The notes under the pieces were generated by a model, which had not been told where the DNA came from, did no database searches, and was given only the letters and a program-made list of their open reading frames with translations. 64,000 nucleotides of DNA, taken from positions 73,162,752 to 73,226,751 of the forward strand of contig CM064872.1 in assembly GCA_032719365.1 (NCBI GenBank), in the 5' to 3' direction. The position numbers were made by a program, and so were the translations under genes. Positions 24,223-37,291 of the stretch are shown one piece after another. This stretch comes from Prinsepia uniflora. Lineage: Eukaryota > Streptophyta > Magnoliopsida > Rosales > Rosaceae. Each line of letters begins with the position of its first letter. Within the stretch, counting starts at the first letter, position 1.

Positions 24223-24895
24223 TGTTGGTGTATAGACCTACTCATACTTCCTCTCACACTTGATCACTATCCTCTAAAGTCAATCGGTTACTTGGTGCAA
24301 AAGAAAGAAGAGTGTGTGAGAGAATAACAAACTTCTCTCACCTAGATTGTGTGTGTGTCAGTTTCTAGAAGCTAGGTGACACGTGGAGGAATGTAATAGG
24401 TCTTTGATGACGTCACATTGTCATGCAAAGTGTGTGTAACGGATTGTGAGGTGTGTGTGTGATGCGTGTGTGAGCTGTGAGTGAAAAGAGTAAAAGAAAC
24501 TGCAAGAAATATATTGTATAGTACAGAAAACAAAAACAATTAATGAGAATCAGTAGTCATAGCTACAAAAAATCAGAGAAATCCTCTGCTGGCATTTTAT
24601 CAAACAGTTTATGTGCATCTTCATGAAATCACAGTTTCATACAAGAAAAGCAATCCAATTCAATTCCATCATCTCTCATAATCTCTCATTCTCTCTTCTA
24701 TCCTAATCCAATAGAGATAAACTCTATAATCAGCTAGAAGTTTGGGATTGAAGAACTTACCTGTAAAACCATTTTTCATCCTTCCCCTGCAAAACAGAAA
24801 ACAAGTGTTGATCAGATTCAACCTTGAAGCCATTCAGTCGAGTGATTAGCATAAGAGATTACCTGAAGTGCTGCTCTGATTGTTGAACATCAACA
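24223..24895 (+). mobile_element. 3' LTR of the Ty1/copia element
   Basis: Begins TGTTGGTGTATAG directly after the polypurine tract and has a plausible end ..CATCAACA at 24895, so the termini TGTTG/CAACA are inverted repeats as usual in copia. The 5' LTR is not in the window, so neither the end nor a TSD can be verified. TG-rich stretches lie at 24340-24480. Confidence 0.65.
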
Positions 24896-25005
24896 TATAT
24901 AAGCATCCCTTCTTTTTATATCTATCCGCTCTATTGCGTAATAACACAAATAATAAGAGTTTAAATTTTACCCATAAAATAGAATGATTATTATTTGATT
25001 ATAAA

Positions 25006-25370
25006 AGATTACGACTCATTAAGAGAATGGGTAAATCGCAGTTTGGCGTATGTGCATAAACTTCTCATTTAGCACGACCTCACTTAATCGCGGCCACTTT
25101 ATTTTTTCATGGTTACTCGGCCATGAAAGATTACGTATACATTAAGAGGATGAGAAGCAAAAATGCGTAAATTACGGTCCGGTGTGTTTGCATTAACTTC
25201 TCTTTTTAGGTCTCACTTATCTCATTTTTTTTTTATGGTTATGGGTGCTTTATCATAAAAAAAAAACTACGTAAATGCATGCATGTTAAGAAGATGAGAA
25301 AGGAAAACGCATAAATCATATGGTCTTGCGCGTATAAGCATAAACATCGTCTTGGATCCTCATGCCTAAC
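25006..25370. repeat. Degenerate tandem repeat, about 120-140 bp unit, three copies
   Basis: Each unit has, in order, AAGATTACG or a variant, CATTAAGA..ATGAG or a variant, a CGCA/TGCG..AAATC block, a GCATAAACTTCTC-like block and a TCTCACTTAATC-like block followed by TTTATGGTTA. The units diverge strongly. There is no coding signal. Confidence 0.55.
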
Positions 25371-25980
25371 TTCTTGTTGGATCCTCACTCATCCACTTTC
25401 TTCGATGTTGGACGTTTATGAGGGCCATATGCCTATTGTGTTTTATTCACTCGTTAGCTGCTAGCTAGCCAAACGCTCCCACTCGTACGGGAATTGGAGA
25501 GTACATTGACTCAATTGTAAGCTGAAGACAAGTAGACAACTGCATGCTCTTTCATCATCAAGATGGCTTGTCTAATGGTCTGGTTCTTTGTGCACACATC
25601 ATATGCAACATCCTCACGAAATGCGTGTGACAAATAATATATACGACTAAAGAAAAACAAAAGTGTTTTAAGTTTCGAATTTAGAATATTTATTTAATAA
25701 AAGTGAACAATTAATGACATAGAATGATTCACATATATAATCAGAAATATGTATAATTAATCAGAAATATGTATAATTACAGTGATTCCAATTCATATCC
25801 ATTGTTTCATTGTGCTAAACGTTTCGAACTTAGCATTAGGCTTAGAACCTTTCCTAATAGAAGGGAGCACTCACTATAGCATGGGAGAAGTGTGAGAATG
25901 TGAATATACAGAAATCTAACATTAGAAAATTGTCAAGTTACATTACCTTACAAAGTCTTCTAATAAGAAATTGGACCTCC

Positions 25981-26070
25981 TTCCATTGCTAGATTTTCGA
26001 GTATAACCTCAATTTCTTTTACGGCTTCCATTGCTAGATTTTCGAGTATAACCTCAATTTCTTTTACGGC
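25981..26070. repeat. Exact 45-bp tandem duplication
   Basis: Two identical copies starting TTCCATTGCTAG and ending CTTTTACGGC, at 25981 and 26026. Exact identity suggests a recent event or a microsatellite-like slippage product. Confidence 0.95.
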
Positions 26071-26610
26071 ATCATAACCGAGTGTTATCTTATGTGTAAG
26101 ATTTAATGGCCATACCTACACATATAATAATGTTAAATTCGATACTTAGACTCTGTGTGATTGAAAGCAAGTCCCCTTCTCGCCAATATCTATGTATAAA
26201 AAACACATGACGAGCCTCATTTATTTCTTGTAAACAAAAGAATAGTGTGATCCGTCATATCCGACTATAGTAGAGATATATTTGTATTTGATGCCTTGAG
26301 CACAGGTCTCTGAAATTATTAAGAAAATGTACATGCTTTTAGAGTTCCCTGGATATTCATGGTTGAGGCTGCTGGTTAAGGCTGCTGGTTGATGCGCTTA
26401 TTGTGAATTCAGAGCTATTCTACCATTCAAGGTACTTCGCTGGTTCCACTGACATGAACATGCGTTAATTCCTAGAGCTCGAGGACATGAAATAATTATA
26501 GAAAAACTTGTCCAATATAGAATTAACCCAAATCCTTCAGCCATATTCATCCCGAGAATCCAAGCCAGTTGGAAAATTCATCGGCAAGCAGTCTATGAAG
26601 TTGTATGCCA

Positions 26611-29600
26611 TCATTTTGCTTGGAGAAGAATCGAGGAGTAGGGGGCCATGTTGTAAGTTCCTTCAGTGCCTGGGACGCCATCAACCACAATGTCATTCGG
26701 AGACTCACGGTTAGTGTCCACCTGCATATTTACAAGGTTGCTGTCAGTATAAGTAACGAAAATGTACAAATATGATAAAGTGAAGAAATGAACTCGATCA
26801 TTATATAGTACAAGTGCGAAAGAACTAACCACACGAAACCATTTCCTCTTGGCTGGTGGTCTGGGAATTGGAACCTTAACCAAATAGTCATGAGCATTGA
26901 ATGCCAAATAGATGTCGCCTTCATTGTCATGCAACCTGCAAATGAAACAAGTGTGTCGGGAGAGATACTTTTCTGATGCACTTAAAGAAAACACAAAATG
27001 CAATGCCGCTGCCATGGAACAAGCCCTAATGTACGATCACTTAACAAAGTACTCAGTGCACTCAGTTCGAAAATTCAAAAGCAAGATACCATGGCATTCC
27101 TCTCATGCAATTTCTTGAATTTTCGGTCACAAATCTGTACTTTACAGAGAAGATAGAGGTAAGTGCTTACGTAAATGCAAGAAACTTGCTCTCAGGATTC
27201 AGCCAGTTGTCTTCGTGCCATGTCACATCATTCTACACGAATATTTTTTTAATGAATCTGAGAAGAAGCGGATCCTTATGGCTAAAAATAAAGCATGAAG
27301 GCACAAGAAATGATGCAAAGGACAAAAAGAGATTACTTTCTCAAGAAATGAATCACGACCAAGTGCATGATGCTTTCGCCGGAATTTGATCACCTCTTCG
27401 AAGAACCTGAAGTGACTATTGTTCCGTGCCTCCAACTGCCATGGCAAAAGGTTATTCCATGCCAGTGTAGATTACAGTTGAACGAAAGCCATAAAGAAAG
27501 CAATTTACCTGTCCCCACTGGAAATGGTTAATAGAAGTATCATGCCCATAACTGTTGTTATTTCCATATCGAGTATGCCCATATTCATCCCCCATCAGCA
27601 TCATTGGTGTTCCCTGGTTTATGCATCAAAAGATTACATCATCACTAAATTTGCACCAAAAGATACTGAAAATTGAAGTATTTCATAGATATCAACGCAG
27701 CTAGAGGAGGCATGATAAAATAAATGCTACCAAAGATCGCAACATATCAACTACAATGTAGACTTTGAGACCATATGATAATGACATATGCAATTAGATT
27801 TTGAATAAATTTACCTGGGATATCATTAAAGCTAAGTGGAAGTTTTTCATTTGACGGGAACGCAAAGCCTTGATATTAGAATCATCAGTTTCACCTGTTG
27901 AATACATGTGGAAAAATTAAAATTTTCATCATATGAGAAACCGAAACAAGAATTACAAATTAATACTGCCCGCCTCCCAATATTTGTGAGAAGAAATTGT
28001 TAGTATACAAACTAGAAATTGTAATAGACTAAAGAGAGCTGTCATGGAAAGTAAAGCTTGCAGTGGATTGCTCTCACATTATTCAGATATTTGTACATTT
28101 TTCTGCATAAAAGAAACAGTAAAACACCATATTCTGAAAATAAAAATGAAACGATGCATCAATAAAGCTTTCAGTGGATTTCTCTCACATTATTCAGATA
28201 TATGTACATTTTTCTGCATAAAAGAAACAGTAAAACACCATATTCTGAAAATAAAAATGAAAAGATGCATCAATAAAGCTTTCAGTGGATTGCTCTCACA
28301 TTATTCAGATATTTGTACATTTTTCTGCATAAAAGAAACAGTAAAACACCATATTCTGAAAATAAAAATGAAAAGATGCATCAATAAAGATTTCAGTGGA
28401 TTGCTCTCACATTATTCAGATATTTGTACATTTTTCTGCATAAAAGAAACAGTAAAAAACCATATTCTGAAGATAAAAATGAAAAGATGCAATCTGATGC
28501 CTTGTAGGCTTGGCTATAAATTTAAGGTCCTGCCATTACAATAAAGCTAGAATATTTACAAAATATATCAAGGAGCAACCATAGAAAGTTGCCTTACCTT
28601 CGTAACCACAATTCCAGCTCAAATTATCATTACATCCATCATTTCCTCCTTCTCCATTAGCATCATTGTGCTATAAAACCAAAAATAAAGAGAAATACTG
28701 CATGATATAGACTACAACAAGTGAAAAACCAACAGCTCTGCAAATATTACAATACCTTGAAGTTGTATGAAACAAGATCATACAATGTGAACCCATCATG
28801 CGCAATAATAAAATTAACACTGTGATATGGCCTGCGGTTATTCACCTGTGAAATTAGTGAACATGTAATCAGAGCTGGCAGTAAATGTTTAGCATTAACA
28901 CAGATTTCTAAAACACAGCAAACTATATTTTACCCAAAAAAGAATACCACCCTCAACTTTCAGCTAACAAACTAGCTAGCCGTAGAGAACAAAGATGGAA
29001 TAGAAGCTCGATGTTTATTGCTGGACAAACAGAAGCCAAACTTTGTTTACATAGTGATCAAGATTGAGTTAAATAGTACGAGATACAGATGTAGATGTTG
29101 ATGAGTATCATCATCAGACAAAATAAACAATTTACTTTTAGGCTGTGAGATCTTTAGGCTGTGAGATCAGGCTACATCTTTCTATTATCCCATTGATATG
29201 AGAACCTTAGTTTTGGGGTACCATATAAATTAGAAAGGCGAAATGCATTTAATCATGTTAAGCATGGAAGTCAGGATACTTTGGTTGCATCACAATAAGC
29301 AAAAAGTTCAGAAGGGTATTGGGTACCAATTTTAGTCAAGGATAGTTTGTGAAGAAAAAAGATCATTTTTGGAAAGAAATATGAAAGGCTGCTCTCAACA
29401 AGAAATACAAGGCATCCGGTCCTTTAATGGATATTCCCATGCCAACTTCACCAGAAGACAACTTGAGGGATAAGTTTTCAATCCCTGTAATGATCTCATC
29501 TCCATTTCAAAAAAAAAAAAGAAAAAATTTATTTTTTAAGCAGGGAAAGATTATCCAGTTGAAATTCGAAATATAGATAGACTATGAAGCTTAACAAATT

Positions 29601-32600
29601 TGCACGGCTGACGTCAACAATACCAAGTTGACAGTCATGAAACAAGGAATGGAGTTAAATGGCAAATAGTAATAAATTGCCATAACGTTAATGAAAATAC
29701 CAACACTTACTTTGTAAAGGTCAGCAGATCCAGAAACACGAGTTGCAAAACTTCCTTTCATACCAGAGTCACCCTGTATAGAGAGAACTCATGAACACCT
29801 GAAAACAGTAATATCATATGCATGCTCTGTGTGTTTGTGTGTGTAGGCGTATGTGTGTTTGCAAGATAGAATCTAAATGTCTTTTAGCTAAACAACACAA
29901 TTTTTTTTTTGGATTGATCTAAACAACACAATCAGATTCAAGAAAGTGGTGCTAAGAAGGTGCAAATAATAAAAGGTTCAATCATGCCAAGAAAAAGAGG
30001 GAAGAAAAAAAAAACTACAAAGTAACAGCCTTGTATTATTGAAATATCATGTCACTGAATAGAATGTGATCATACTTAACCGTACTACATCAGTTTATAG
30101 CAAAGCTTCAAACAGCCCACTGATCTAATTAATGAAAACCTGTTCAAACATGAAACCCTTCCTTATCAAATTCCGTCTTTTCTTGGACTCAGTTGAGACA
30201 TCCCTTCAAATTACAATTTGTAATTATACTTTATTGTTTGATTTTACATCAATTCTTTTTCTTGAAGTTAACAATGTGGATAAGCTATAGACGGTCTGAG
30301 TGAGACAATTGTCATCTCAATGTGAATACCTTTATAAATCTCCTTAAGTCATCACGATATATCCCATTCCATTCAGCCCACCTGCATTAAAGGAATCTCA
30401 TAAGTAGCATGGCGAATCATCCGAATTTAACAGGAACATAAATCAGAAGCTGTGTTGAAGCAACGTGAACTTTGAGTAGTACAAATCTCAGTAAATAAAA
30501 GGCTAGCAGCGTCTCTAATATAGCTGCAATGCATTGAAATTTTATAACATGAATTACCTGTCCCAATTTGGAAATCTACCAACAAGATAAAGACCTCCGC
30601 AATCCCAAGGTTCAGAAATAATTTTACATCTTGATAGAATGGAATCTTTAGCAATAGCCTGGTCCAACAAACAAGAGTCAACACTCACACAACTAAACTT
30701 CTAGGATGTATAACCAATTACTAAATGACATGCCTACATAACGTCAATAGATAGAAAATAAAATAAAATCTCTTTTAAATGGAACTAGCCAACTTGACAA
30801 GTAATAATGCATATTTTAAGGAATTCATGATATCAAAGATCTCAATTTTAGTAATTAGATACATAAAAGAGAACTTCTGTATTCTGCCAGAGCAGTTAGA
30901 TAACTGTCAATCATTAAAACAAATACACTTTGTAATCTTAATACGAATGAAGACTGTTCTAAAAACTAAATTTGCATCTTAACAAGAACTCTTACTTGGC
31001 TGGCAATGTAACATCTTGCAATAGTTTGAATCGAATGCGATTTGCACTTTTTGTTTGCAAGTGTATCTTGGATATAATGGAATTATTTTGTACTTGTACT
31101 TTCCTCCAGGTTTATTTAAATTCTTATAAAATAAGAAAAAGAATAAACTGCACCACCCAATAAGTTAAACCTCCAATAGTTCACATCATTTCCATATTGT
31201 CTCGATTAGTCTGGTTATTAGAAGATGAAATAATTTTCATTGTCATATTAAAAATAACAGATGACATAATTATTGGTCTGCATGAACAACTTAAATTTTT
31301 CTTTATCCAGTTACAACAAGCTTAAGAGTTTGGGAATAAATGGACACAGTTTCAGACTATTAGAGCGGGAGATATTGAGTTAAATTTTCTGCAATTATAA
31401 TCTCCTAATATATCTTAAAGTGCACATGTTGGACTCCTTAGTTTTGGGGAGACTCACTTGCGAGGAAAAGGTGAAATATAATAGCTCCACAGCCTAATCA
31501 TTTTAGATTTTAGGTTCAGTGGTAACCAACAAATTTTTTGACCCCTACTATATTTTCTGATTAATGAACAGGTTAAACGTATATGAGTATGGGTAATTTT
31601 TCAAATAACTTACCCTAATAATTGGTGGTGCATCAAGTAACTTACCCTAATAATTGGTGGTGCATCAAGTAACTTACCCTAATAATTGGTGGTGCATCAA
31701 GTGGAGACCCATCTGCTCCCCGGCAAAGAACACTGGCAAGGTCAAATCTAAATCCATCCGCATGATATTCAGTGACCCTGCAAATATTTAACAAAAAAGA
31801 AAGTATGAAGCTCAATATGAACTAATCTTTAATAAATCAACAAAGAAAGACAATATACGAAACAATGGAACATCATATTAACCATTTTTGCTGAAAATGT
31901 AAAATCTGACAATGGCAATGTAAGAGAAAATAGCATAAGATCAAATTCAATAAGGACGTCATTCACCAGTTGAACAGAAAATCCTAAAATTGAACAGGTG
32001 ACTGCAAGTCAGTTAAATTTGTTGGATTCGTTTGTCTGAAATATTGTTGTATTTTTGTTTAAAATAGACGAAATGTCATCAGGTATAATGTTAATGCTAG
32101 TACTCTCTGTGAATTGAGTTCTTACCAATGTCTTAAGCTTTCAAGAATCAGTTCCATAACGACAGGATGGTTACAATTTAATGTGTTCCCTGAAAACCAA
32201 CAGAAAAATAAAATCTTAGAACTTAATAATTTAAAATTTTATTTGAGTTAGAACTTAATAATTTAAAATCTTATTTGAGGCATTAGCCAATCCTTTTCTG
32301 CCCCCAGAATCCAGCAGCAAGTCCAAACATATGCTCACCCAAAAAGTTTCCTTTGGAAAAATGCATATACCTTCCCTTCATTTTTTTAATCAACGATATT
32401 GACATAATTATATAAACATGTCCTAAAAAATTTCCTGGCTTCATACAAAAAGAACATACCAGCAATGAAAAAAACACTTAGTTCGTAACAGTATCAATGG
32501 AAAGCACCATGAAAATTTTACAGAAATGACAGAAGATATTCGATAGTTCATTCATATCTAAGGAGACAGGAAAAAAAAATTAATTACCACAGCCAGAAAA

Positions 32601-35600
32601 GTTCAGTAATTCGCCATTGTTGTTTATGTCGACCATGTAATAAACCTGTAAATGTAGGATGCATCATTTATAAAAAATAAAAATAAAAAAATCTGATACT
32701 ATGAATGCAATACTATATTACTAACATAAATGTCCAGTGTTTTTAAATTTAAAAATGTACTACCAAGCATCAGTAAATCTCTGTGTCCATTCACTTTCAA
32801 AAGATCTACTCTGAGACAAGTTTACTAATACTGTTTGCATAAGGTCATAGAGAATTTAGCTTAACTCCGAAATTCGGAATCCTAAAGGGTTGTAACCTAT
32901 TAGCAAAGCTCAAGCTTGGCTTGAATGACCGATATTTGAAAACACCAAAAAGAACTAAGTAGCTAACTTATACATTTGACTACTTCACAATCTTTTAGAA
33001 CTAGGGTGCAAGGTAGTTTTTTAGTTTTATTCATTTGACAGCATGGCAGTATAACATAGTTGACTTGAAAAGTGTTAATATGGATCTAGTGAAACCAAAT
33101 AGACAGATCAACTGAGCTTAGCCTTAATTCCAACTGTCTGTGGATTAAAACCATGTGGTCAAGGAACGAAAAACAATTAACTAAAATACTTATAACAGAA
33201 GTGTGACAATCACCTTATTATCTATTCCACGAAATGAAGTGGTGTAGGAGTTGGCATCATCAGCTTCATTAGTATGATTATAGACAACATCCAAGATGAC
33301 CTGTTCGGTAAAAAGGTATTTGCAAAATGTTTTCAGTATTGATTTGTTTAGTATACAGCAGTGCCTACTTATTCAATCTCTAGGAGAGCTTAGCTAGGTA
33401 TGTACAACTAACAAACTAGGAAAAGATCTGATAAATAACAGCTATACAGTAGGACAGAATCAGAGAGATTCTGTTGACAGTGGACCAGTAGATCAAGGAG
33501 AACCTGTGATCAGCTGAGATCCTCGAGATAGCAGATCAGGGAGATTGATCCTCAATCTCCTATGATCGGCTGAGATCCTGGGGATCCTTAATATTCAGAA
33601 GGGCAAGGTTTCACTACTGTAATAACATGAACTCTGCAAAAAATATGTAACTTACCTCTATCCCAGCACCATGCAAGGCTTTAACCATTTGTTTAAATTC
33701 CTGGGAAGCTTTAAGGGGTCCACCACCAGCACTTGCATATCGGCTCATAGGAGCAAAGAAATTTATTGTTGAGTAGCCCCATGTATTTATCTGAAAAGCA
33801 TAAGAAACCATAGACACACGTTGGTATGTAAACTAGATCACTTCGTTGTGGTGACAGGTAACCCAACATACTATAAAAGGTGAAAAAAGACAAAATACAC
33901 AAACAATTGATTGGAATTAATTATGTAAGCACAAAACATATGGAAAGATGATCACTCGGAAACATGCTGAATGTCAAGCTTAAATTTCATTTGAAACCAC
34001 AGCACATTAAGGTCATTGCATCAAGAAGACAGACTTTTGAAGGCTAAAAAACACAGCTAAATGAAGAGAAATGTACTTAATTACCATGTGATCTCTAGGA
34101 TTTGGTCGCCTCTGAAACTCAAACTCATCAAATTCAAAGACTGGCAGCAATTCCACTGCATTGATACCAAGCTCTCGAAGGTGTGGAATCTAAGAATTGA
34201 AATGGAGGGGGAAAATCAGAGAAGTCCATCATATCAAAAAAAAAAAAACCCACTAAATCACTATGATTCTATTTAAAAAATAATCAAAGGAACAGGCATA
34301 AGTCTATGCACATTAGACAACATATGTTGTCATTATTCATGACCCATCTTCACCTTACCACACTGCATTTCACATAAGAAAGCAGTAGACGTATTTACAA
34401 TGTAAATAATTTCTTCAGCACATTAGAATGACAGTTGAGATTTCAAGAAATACAACCAAAACCTTACAAAATCAAGGTAAAGCAGGATAGAGTTGAAGGG
34501 AGTATTCACATAATTCACTCAAATGTGGACTGCATATCAGATGATGTTTCAAATGCATAGATTCTTATTCTTCTTGTAGAAAAACCTAATACCTTCTCAA
34601 TCACACCAAGGTAGCTACCACGAATATCTGCATTCAGGCCACTGGATTCGTCAGCTGTAAATGCACGAACATTCATTTCATATATGACAAGATCCTTCTG
34701 AAAAAACAACAACAAACATTCAGGTTAAGACGTAATAATATGCCATCAAGGTACTCACTGAAACAATAAAGTATCAGAATTTATTAAGAAAGGGAAAACC
34801 AAATGTAGAAGCTTATTTACCTCAGGTATATTTGGGAGCTTGTAGTTGTCTCCCCAGTCAAAAGGCAAGCTATCAAAATCATAAGTTCCATGAAATTTGG
34901 ATAACTTTTCTCTGGTATCTCCAAAAAGTCTGCGGCCTTCAACTAGCTTCGCATAAGGATCTATAAGCACAATGCTGCTGTCAAATCGATGTCCTTGATG
35001 CCAATCTCTTGGCCCATCAATACGATAACCATACAGAACATTGCTCCGTGGAAAATCCTGAAAGGAAATCATTTCAATGTCACAGGTCATGACAACTATG
35101 TAGGGGAGTAGTACGTGTTCGAGCAAAGGATAATCCAACGTTAAATAAAAGAAAGCTCAAAGACAGTTAGTTCTTTGAGTGATCTAAATCAAATTTTACC
35201 TTGATACATATGTGCCAAATGTCACCTGTCTTGTTTATATTTGGATTCAATGGCAGCTCCATCATTCCACCATCCGGCCTTCCAAGCGTTTCACTGAAAA
35301 AATTATATTCATTTGAAAGCATGAGTCCATAGAAAGCTTTAGAAAATAAAGAAGCAAAAACAATAAAATTGAAAAACTTAATTACAAGTATCAAAGAATT
35401 TACAAGTTGTATTTACAACCAGTACTGGCTCACAGCTAGTAACAATTAATAAATTGAACGTTTCAAACCACAATGCATAAATTTAAGGAAATTATGTAGA
35501 AAGACAGACTTTCTTTTATATGAAACATTTCTTTAAAAGAAAGAACAAATATCTACAAAAAAAAAAAACAAGAAACAAGAAACAAAAACGATAGAGAATA

Positions 35601-37291
35601 TGTACATCCAAATCAAAACTACTATCTGAACTTGAAACAAATAAAAAACTACGTTCAGATCAAAACTCCCTCTAATCAAGACAAAAAGGAGAAGTTAAAA
35701 ATCTACGTTTTTCACTTTTTCCTATGGTAAACTCTAAAAATATGCATAAGCCAAACCCAAACTTCCGTTGTGAATGGAATCACTGGACAATGGGAATGGG
35801 AAAAATATTGATGTGCACTCCTGTCCACTATTTTGCACAAACCACACAACGTGGGGCACAGAGGGTCTTCTTTTTTAAAGGCTATTAAGTATTATTTTCC
35901 AGTGAACCAACAACCTCTCAAAATGTCCCTGACTCAAAAACTTAAGAAGCAATGTTTTCTACCATAAAATGGAAAAAGGATTTACAGAAAACACTTGTTC
36001 AAACTGGCCTAGATTCAAGGAGACCTTATTGTCTCCTGAAAACAAATCCGAAAACTTTCCTATCACTCTAGCGCCTTCAAAATGTTACTTCTAAGAAATG
36101 ACATGGAGATCTGAAGAAGATGCAAGGGACAAAATAGAGTTAAATTATATATGTATAAATGAGAAGCATTACATAATTGGATATTAACCAATTAACAAAA
36201 TGGAAATACTATGTTACCTCTCTGGAAGTGAGATGCAAAGTGTGACAGCAGTTGCATGCTGTGAAAAGATAGCAAAATTGATACCACTGTCAACTTCTGA
36301 TACACCCAGGGGAAAAGCTTGACCTGGAAAAGTTTTCCATGATGGGCTGCTATCTGAAACTTGAGGGGCTTCTTCCTGTAACCACAAATTTTGAACAAAT
36401 AAACATATGGAATATTCCCATCTGGTGTGGTAAGGAGTTTGGGAAAGAAATCATGAATCAGTTCCTTGATCTAGATATTCCCAGTTGGCATGATAAGAAG
36501 AGGTTCGAAGATAAAACATATAGATCCTCCATGATAAGTATTACCTCAAGTACAGTCTCTTGAGAACGCTGACCGTAAGCACTACTAGCTGTGCTAGGCT
36601 TGACAGAATCCCGGGTCTAACCTATGCCAAAATTCCAGGCATATAATCAGTAACAGTGCAAAAAACAAAATGACGGCTGATCTCAGTGTATTATAGAAAG
36701 CTAAACATGCCTTCCTGACAATTCCTTGCTGATTGCTACCCGATGCTTGTTTACTCCACTTCAATCTAATAAAACAACAATGCACAAATAAATAAAATAA
36801 AAAAACCATTAATTCTTCACAAATCGTTATGGTACCATAGTACAAAACTAATCATTCCAACTCAGAAAATACCACTTTCACCGTGTATTACATCATTATC
36901 AATAATCAACATAAAGCATACTACTAAAATTACTCGGTGTCTCACTGCTGCAAATACGTTTTGGTAGAATTGTATGATGATTTTTTTTAACTCGAGTATA
37001 GTATTCAACTTTATTAAAGTTTAAACAAACCCCACCAAAGTTGGTTCCATAAAATATCTCCGGGAGCATAATAATAAACAGAAATGAAATTCAAAGCATT
37101 AAACTCAAAATTCAATCACCTGCATATGGTGCATCAAGAAAGAAACAGAGCAGAAATGTAAGAAAGAATTACCCCATGTCAAGGACAGGAGAAGATGCAG
37201 CACAGGAAGCACCATTATGAGTTGAGAAGGATGATGGCAAAAGAATGAACTTGGTGACAGTCGAATCGCACAAATTTGGGGTTCGAAGCAT
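26611..37291 (-). CDS. ISA3: Isoamylase 3, plastid starch debranching enzyme
   Basis: Hydrolyses alpha-1,6 branch points of short-branched glucans during starch breakdown in plastids. There are 24 coding exons with continuous frame, 776 residues: 37291-37173, 36765-36711, 36616-36545, 36375-36218, 35293-35200, 35057-34821, 34697-34593, 34189-34085, 33790-33656, 33300-33214, 32645-32588, 32189-32126, 31777-31678, 30658-30558, 30381-30330, 29773-29711, 28845-28756, 28670-28598, 27894-27815, 27613-27509, 27435-27337, 27232-27171, 26935-26830, 26721-26611. Residues 1 to about 60 are Ser/Thr-rich and Asp/Glu-poor, like a transit peptide. The CBM48-like domain starts near 99; the GH13 barrel has DVVYNH (364-369), nucleophile D442 in GFRFDLA, acid/base E479 in SEPWD, and D552 in AHDG. 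Arabidopsis ISA3 is of similar length. The start is the first ATG in frame after an upstream stop. Intron 2 appears to use a GC donor. Confidence 0.95.
28062..28505. repeat. Four-copy 111-bp tandem repeat in an ISA3 intron
   Basis: Copies start at 28062, 28173, 28284 and 28395 with exact 111-bp spacing and few differences. It lies in the intron between exons 27894-27815 and 28670-28598. Because 111 is a multiple of three, one antisense frame stays open for 166 codons (28044-28544); this looks fortuitous rather than a gene. Confidence 0.95.
31607..31702 (-). repeat. Three-copy 32-bp repeat that triplicates an ISA3 splice donor
   Basis: Units start at 31607, 31639 and 31671. On the gene strand each unit is ACTTGATGCACCACCAATTA followed by TTAGG|GTAAGTT, so the 3' end of exon 31777-31678 and its GT donor occur three times. 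The proximal donor (31677) keeps the frame into exon 30658-30558. Use of a distal donor would add 32 or 64 nt and bring in a TAA. Confidence 0.93.

Larger units (their letters stand above)
24896..26610. other. Intergenic region downstream of ISA3
   Basis: No gene seen. AT-rich single-copy-looking DNA with three degenerate tandem units near 25006, 25128 and 25266, a 20-bp doublet at 25740-25779 (ATCAGAAATATGTATAATTA twice), an exact 45-bp duplication (25981-26070), and a short GGCTGCTGGTT doublet near 26365-26392. The ISA3 3' UTR lies at the right edge; its poly(A) site cannot be placed. Confidence 0.6.

Noticed and set aside
28062..28505. Regular repeats resembling a CRISPR array
   Set aside because: Head-to-tail units with no unique spacers, in a plant intron.
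28044..28544. A 166-codon open frame with internal repeats
   Set aside because: It is made of the 111-bp tandem repeat in an ISA3 intron, on the antisense strand; openness follows from the unit length being a multiple of three.
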